Source: Kiloniellaceae bacterium (GTDB taxonomy: Bacteria; Pseudomonadota; Alphaproteobacteria; Kiloniellales; Kiloniellaceae). From it: a DNA stretch of 43,085 bases. The notes under the pieces were generated by a model that did not search any database, was not told the DNA's origin, and was given only the letters and a program-made list of their open reading frames with translations. Positions within the stretch are counted from its first letter, which is position 1. Each line of letters opens with the position of its first letter. The DNA is taken from assembly GCA_021776195.1 (NCBI GenBank), contig JAJFGK010000128.1, positions 1-43,085 on the forward strand, read 5' to 3'. Made by a program: the position numbers and the translations under genes. This document shows, piece by piece, positions 41,540 through 43,085 of this stretch.

Positions 41540-42478
41540 ATGACCCCAAAGGACCGGACCCTGGCCTTGATCGGCGCGCCGAGCGACATCGGCGCCGGCC
41601 ACCGCGGCGGCGCCATGGGGCCGGAGGCCCTGCGCGTTGCCGGCCTGGCGCGCGCCCTGCGTCGCCTGGGTTATAGCGTCGCCGACCGTGGCGACGTGAG
41701 CGGGCCGGCCAATCCGGAGGCGGCGCCGGTCGAGGGCTATCGCCATCTGGCCGAGGTGACCGCCTGGTGCCGGGCCCTGCGCGACGCCGTGGCCCTGGCC
41801 CTCGGCGAGGGGCAGTTTCCGATCGTCATGGGCGGCGACCACTGTCTGGCGATCGGCTCGATTGCCGGGATCGCCAAGCACTGTGCCGACCAGAACCGGC
41901 CCCTCAGCGTCCTGTGGCTCGACGCTCACGCCGACTTCAACACGCCGGCGACCTCGCCCTCGGGCAACATTCACGGCATGCCTGTGGCAGTGCTCACCGG
42001 CCATGGTCCGGCCGCCTTGACCGATCTCGGTCACGCCCGGCCGATCCTCCCGGCGCCGCGGATCGTTCAGGTCGGCATTCGCTCGGTCGACCGGGTCGAA
42101 AAGCGCATGGTGGTGGAGAGCGGTCTGGAGGTCCATGATATGCGGCGCATCGACGAGACCGGGATGCGCGAGACCATGGCTGGCATTCTGGGGAGGGTGG
42201 CGGCTAGCGGGGGACACCTGCATGTCAGCTTCGACGTCGATTTCCTCGACCCCGCCATCGCGCCGGGGGTCGGCACCACGGTCGCCGGCGGGCCGACCTA
42301 TCGCGAGGCCCAGCTCTGCATGGAGATGATCTACGATTCCGGCCTGATGGCCTCGCTCGACCTGATGGAACTCAATCCGGCCTACGACGAACGCAACAGA
42401 ACGGCCAAGCTGATGGTGGAACTGGTCGAGAGCCTCTTCGGCGAGCAGATCCTGAGCCGCCATCACTCCACCCTGTAA
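41540..42478 (+). CDS. rocF: Arginase
   Basis: Hydrolyses arginine to ornithine and urea using two manganese ions. The 312-residue protein has the ureohydrolase motifs [10 protein letters not shown] (His101), LDAHADFN (Asp128, His130, Asp132) and [14 protein letters not shown] (Asp232, Asp234). The substrate loop SGNIHGMP with His145 is of arginase type, unlike that of agmatinases. It begins 23 bases after the aldolase gene and is followed by an ornithine aminotransferase gene, completing arginine to ornithine to glutamate semialdehyde. Confidence 0.94.
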   Translation: MTPKDRTLALIGAPSDIGAGHRGGAMGPEALRVAGLARALRRLGYSVADRGDVSGPANPEAAPVEGYRHLAEVTAWCRALRDAVALALGEGQFPIVMGGDHCLAIGSIAGIAKHCADQNRPLSVLWLDAHADFNTPATSPSGNIHGMPVAVLTGHGPAALTDLGHARPILPAPRIVQVGIRSVDRVEKRMVVESGLEVHDMRRIDETGMRETMAGILGRVAASGGHLHVSFDVDFLDPAIAPGVGTTVAGGPTYREAQLCMEMIYDSGLMASLDLMELNPAYDERNRTAKLMVELVESLFGEQILSRHHSTL

Positions 42479-42504
42479 GGCCGGAAAAAGGACTGGGCAA
42501 CGCC

Positions 42505-43085
42505 ATGGCAAAGCCGCCGCACACCTCTGCTGAGCTGATTGAAATCGAGTCCGAGCTCGGCGCCCACAACTACCATCCGCTCGATGTGGTCCTGACCAAG
42601 GGCGAGGGCATCTGGGTCTGGGATGTGGACGGCAAGCGCTACCTGGACTGCCTGTCGGCCTATTCGGCGGTCAACCAGGGCCATTGCCACCCCAAGATCC
42701 TGGCCGCCCTGGTCGATCAGGCGGGCCGCCTGCCGCTGACCTCGCGGGCCTTCCGCAACGACCAGCTGCCGCTGTTTTACGAGGAGATCTGCGCCCTCAC
42801 CAACTCGCACAAGGTGCTGCCCATGAACAGTGGGGCGGAGGCCGTGGAGACCGCGATCAAGGCGGTGCGCAAGTGGGGCTACGAGGTCAAGGGCGTGGCC
42901 GCGGACCAGGCCGAGGTGATCGTCTGCGAGAACGGCTTTCACGGCCGCACCATCACCATCGTCGGCTTCAGCACCGATGCCACGGCGCGCGGCGGCTTCG
43001 GGCCCTTCACGCCGGGCTTCAAGATCGTGCCCTTCGGCGACGCCAAGGCCCTGGAGGCCGCGATCACCCCCAACACGGTGGGCTT
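42505..43085 (+). CDS. rocD: Ornithine aminotransferase (5' part, cut by window end)
   Basis: The first 193 codons of a class III PLP aminotransferase. The sequence [49 protein letters not shown] and [18 protein letters not shown] is characteristic of ornithine-oxo-acid transaminase. The PLP lysine lies beyond the window. Product would be glutamate-5-semialdehyde. The gene starts at ATG 42505, 26 bases after the arginase stop, and has no stop before 43085. Confidence 0.94.
   Translation, partial: MAKPPHTSAELIEIESELGAHNYHPLDVVLTKGEGIWVWDVDGKRYLDCLSAYSAVNQGHCHPKILAALVDQAGRLPLTSRAFRNDQLPLFYEEICALTNSHKVLPMNSGAEAVETAIKAVRKWGYEVKGVAADQAEVIVCENGFHGRTITIVGFSTDATARGGFGPFTPGFKIVPFGDAKALEAAITPNTVG

Overview
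The window is high-GC DNA from what looks like a free-living, probably marine or soil alphaproteobacterium. The paired XRE regulators, the BetI-like and DddP-like proteins and the dense catabolic gene content suggest a Rhodospirillales-type lineage; this is inference from protein character, not a database match. I see no rRNA, intact tRNA, CRISPR array, transposase, prophage or replication origin. The window is almost fully coding and is a chain of small catabolic and transport operons.

Layout. 1-361 is non-coding and holds two large inverted repeats. 362-7921 is a regulated uptake module: a divergent XRE regulator, a candidate operator, a leader stem-loop, a complete dipeptide/oligopeptide-type ABC importer (binding protein, two permeases, one fused double ATPase) and an amidase in the same operon. 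7967-10142 (minus) carries a secreted DUF1194 protein, a dienelactone-hydrolase-like protein and two very small proteins. 10300-15458 (plus) carries a LysR regulator, a 44-residue membrane peptide, DJ-1/PfpI, nitroreductase, MOSC, an orphan 366-residue protein and a HAD hydrolase. 15566-16742 (minus) has a TauE/SafE permease and a SnoaL-like protein.

16890-23468 (plus) is a nitrogen and carbon scavenging cluster. It opens with a single 628-residue protein that joins a BetI-like TetR repressor to a Rieske oxygenase. It continues with an acetamidase/formamidase gene interrupted by an in-frame TAG, cobalt-type nitrile hydratase alpha and beta, a TcuA-like flavoprotein and a VOC protein. Nitrile hydratase would make amides and the amidase-type enzymes would release ammonia.

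23639-27233 (minus) has a homocysteine S-methyltransferase-family protein, a DddP-like M24 protein with all six metal ligands but an altered catalytic position, and an LLM flavin monooxygenase. 27528-27992 is a GFA protein. 28125-33681 (minus) is a two-gene unit: a giant 1613-residue protein of about fifteen ~73-residue helical repeats ending in an HEVGH zinc metallopeptidase domain, followed after 28 bases by a CpXC-domain protein. This is the best candidate for an undescribed system. 34125-35232 carries two tandem paralogous XRE regulators.

35540-40309 (minus) holds a cytochrome P450/SDR pair with overlapping ends and a DadA-like oxidase followed by an enolase-superfamily enzyme. 40623 to the right edge (plus) is a DapA-like aldolase, arginase and ornithine aminotransferase operon, the last gene cut by the window end.

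A further unannotated feature is a ~125-base two-hairpin element present twice (15436-15560 and 35415-35540), each time between convergent gene ends. Its core is conserved while its stems differ in sequence but keep pairing.
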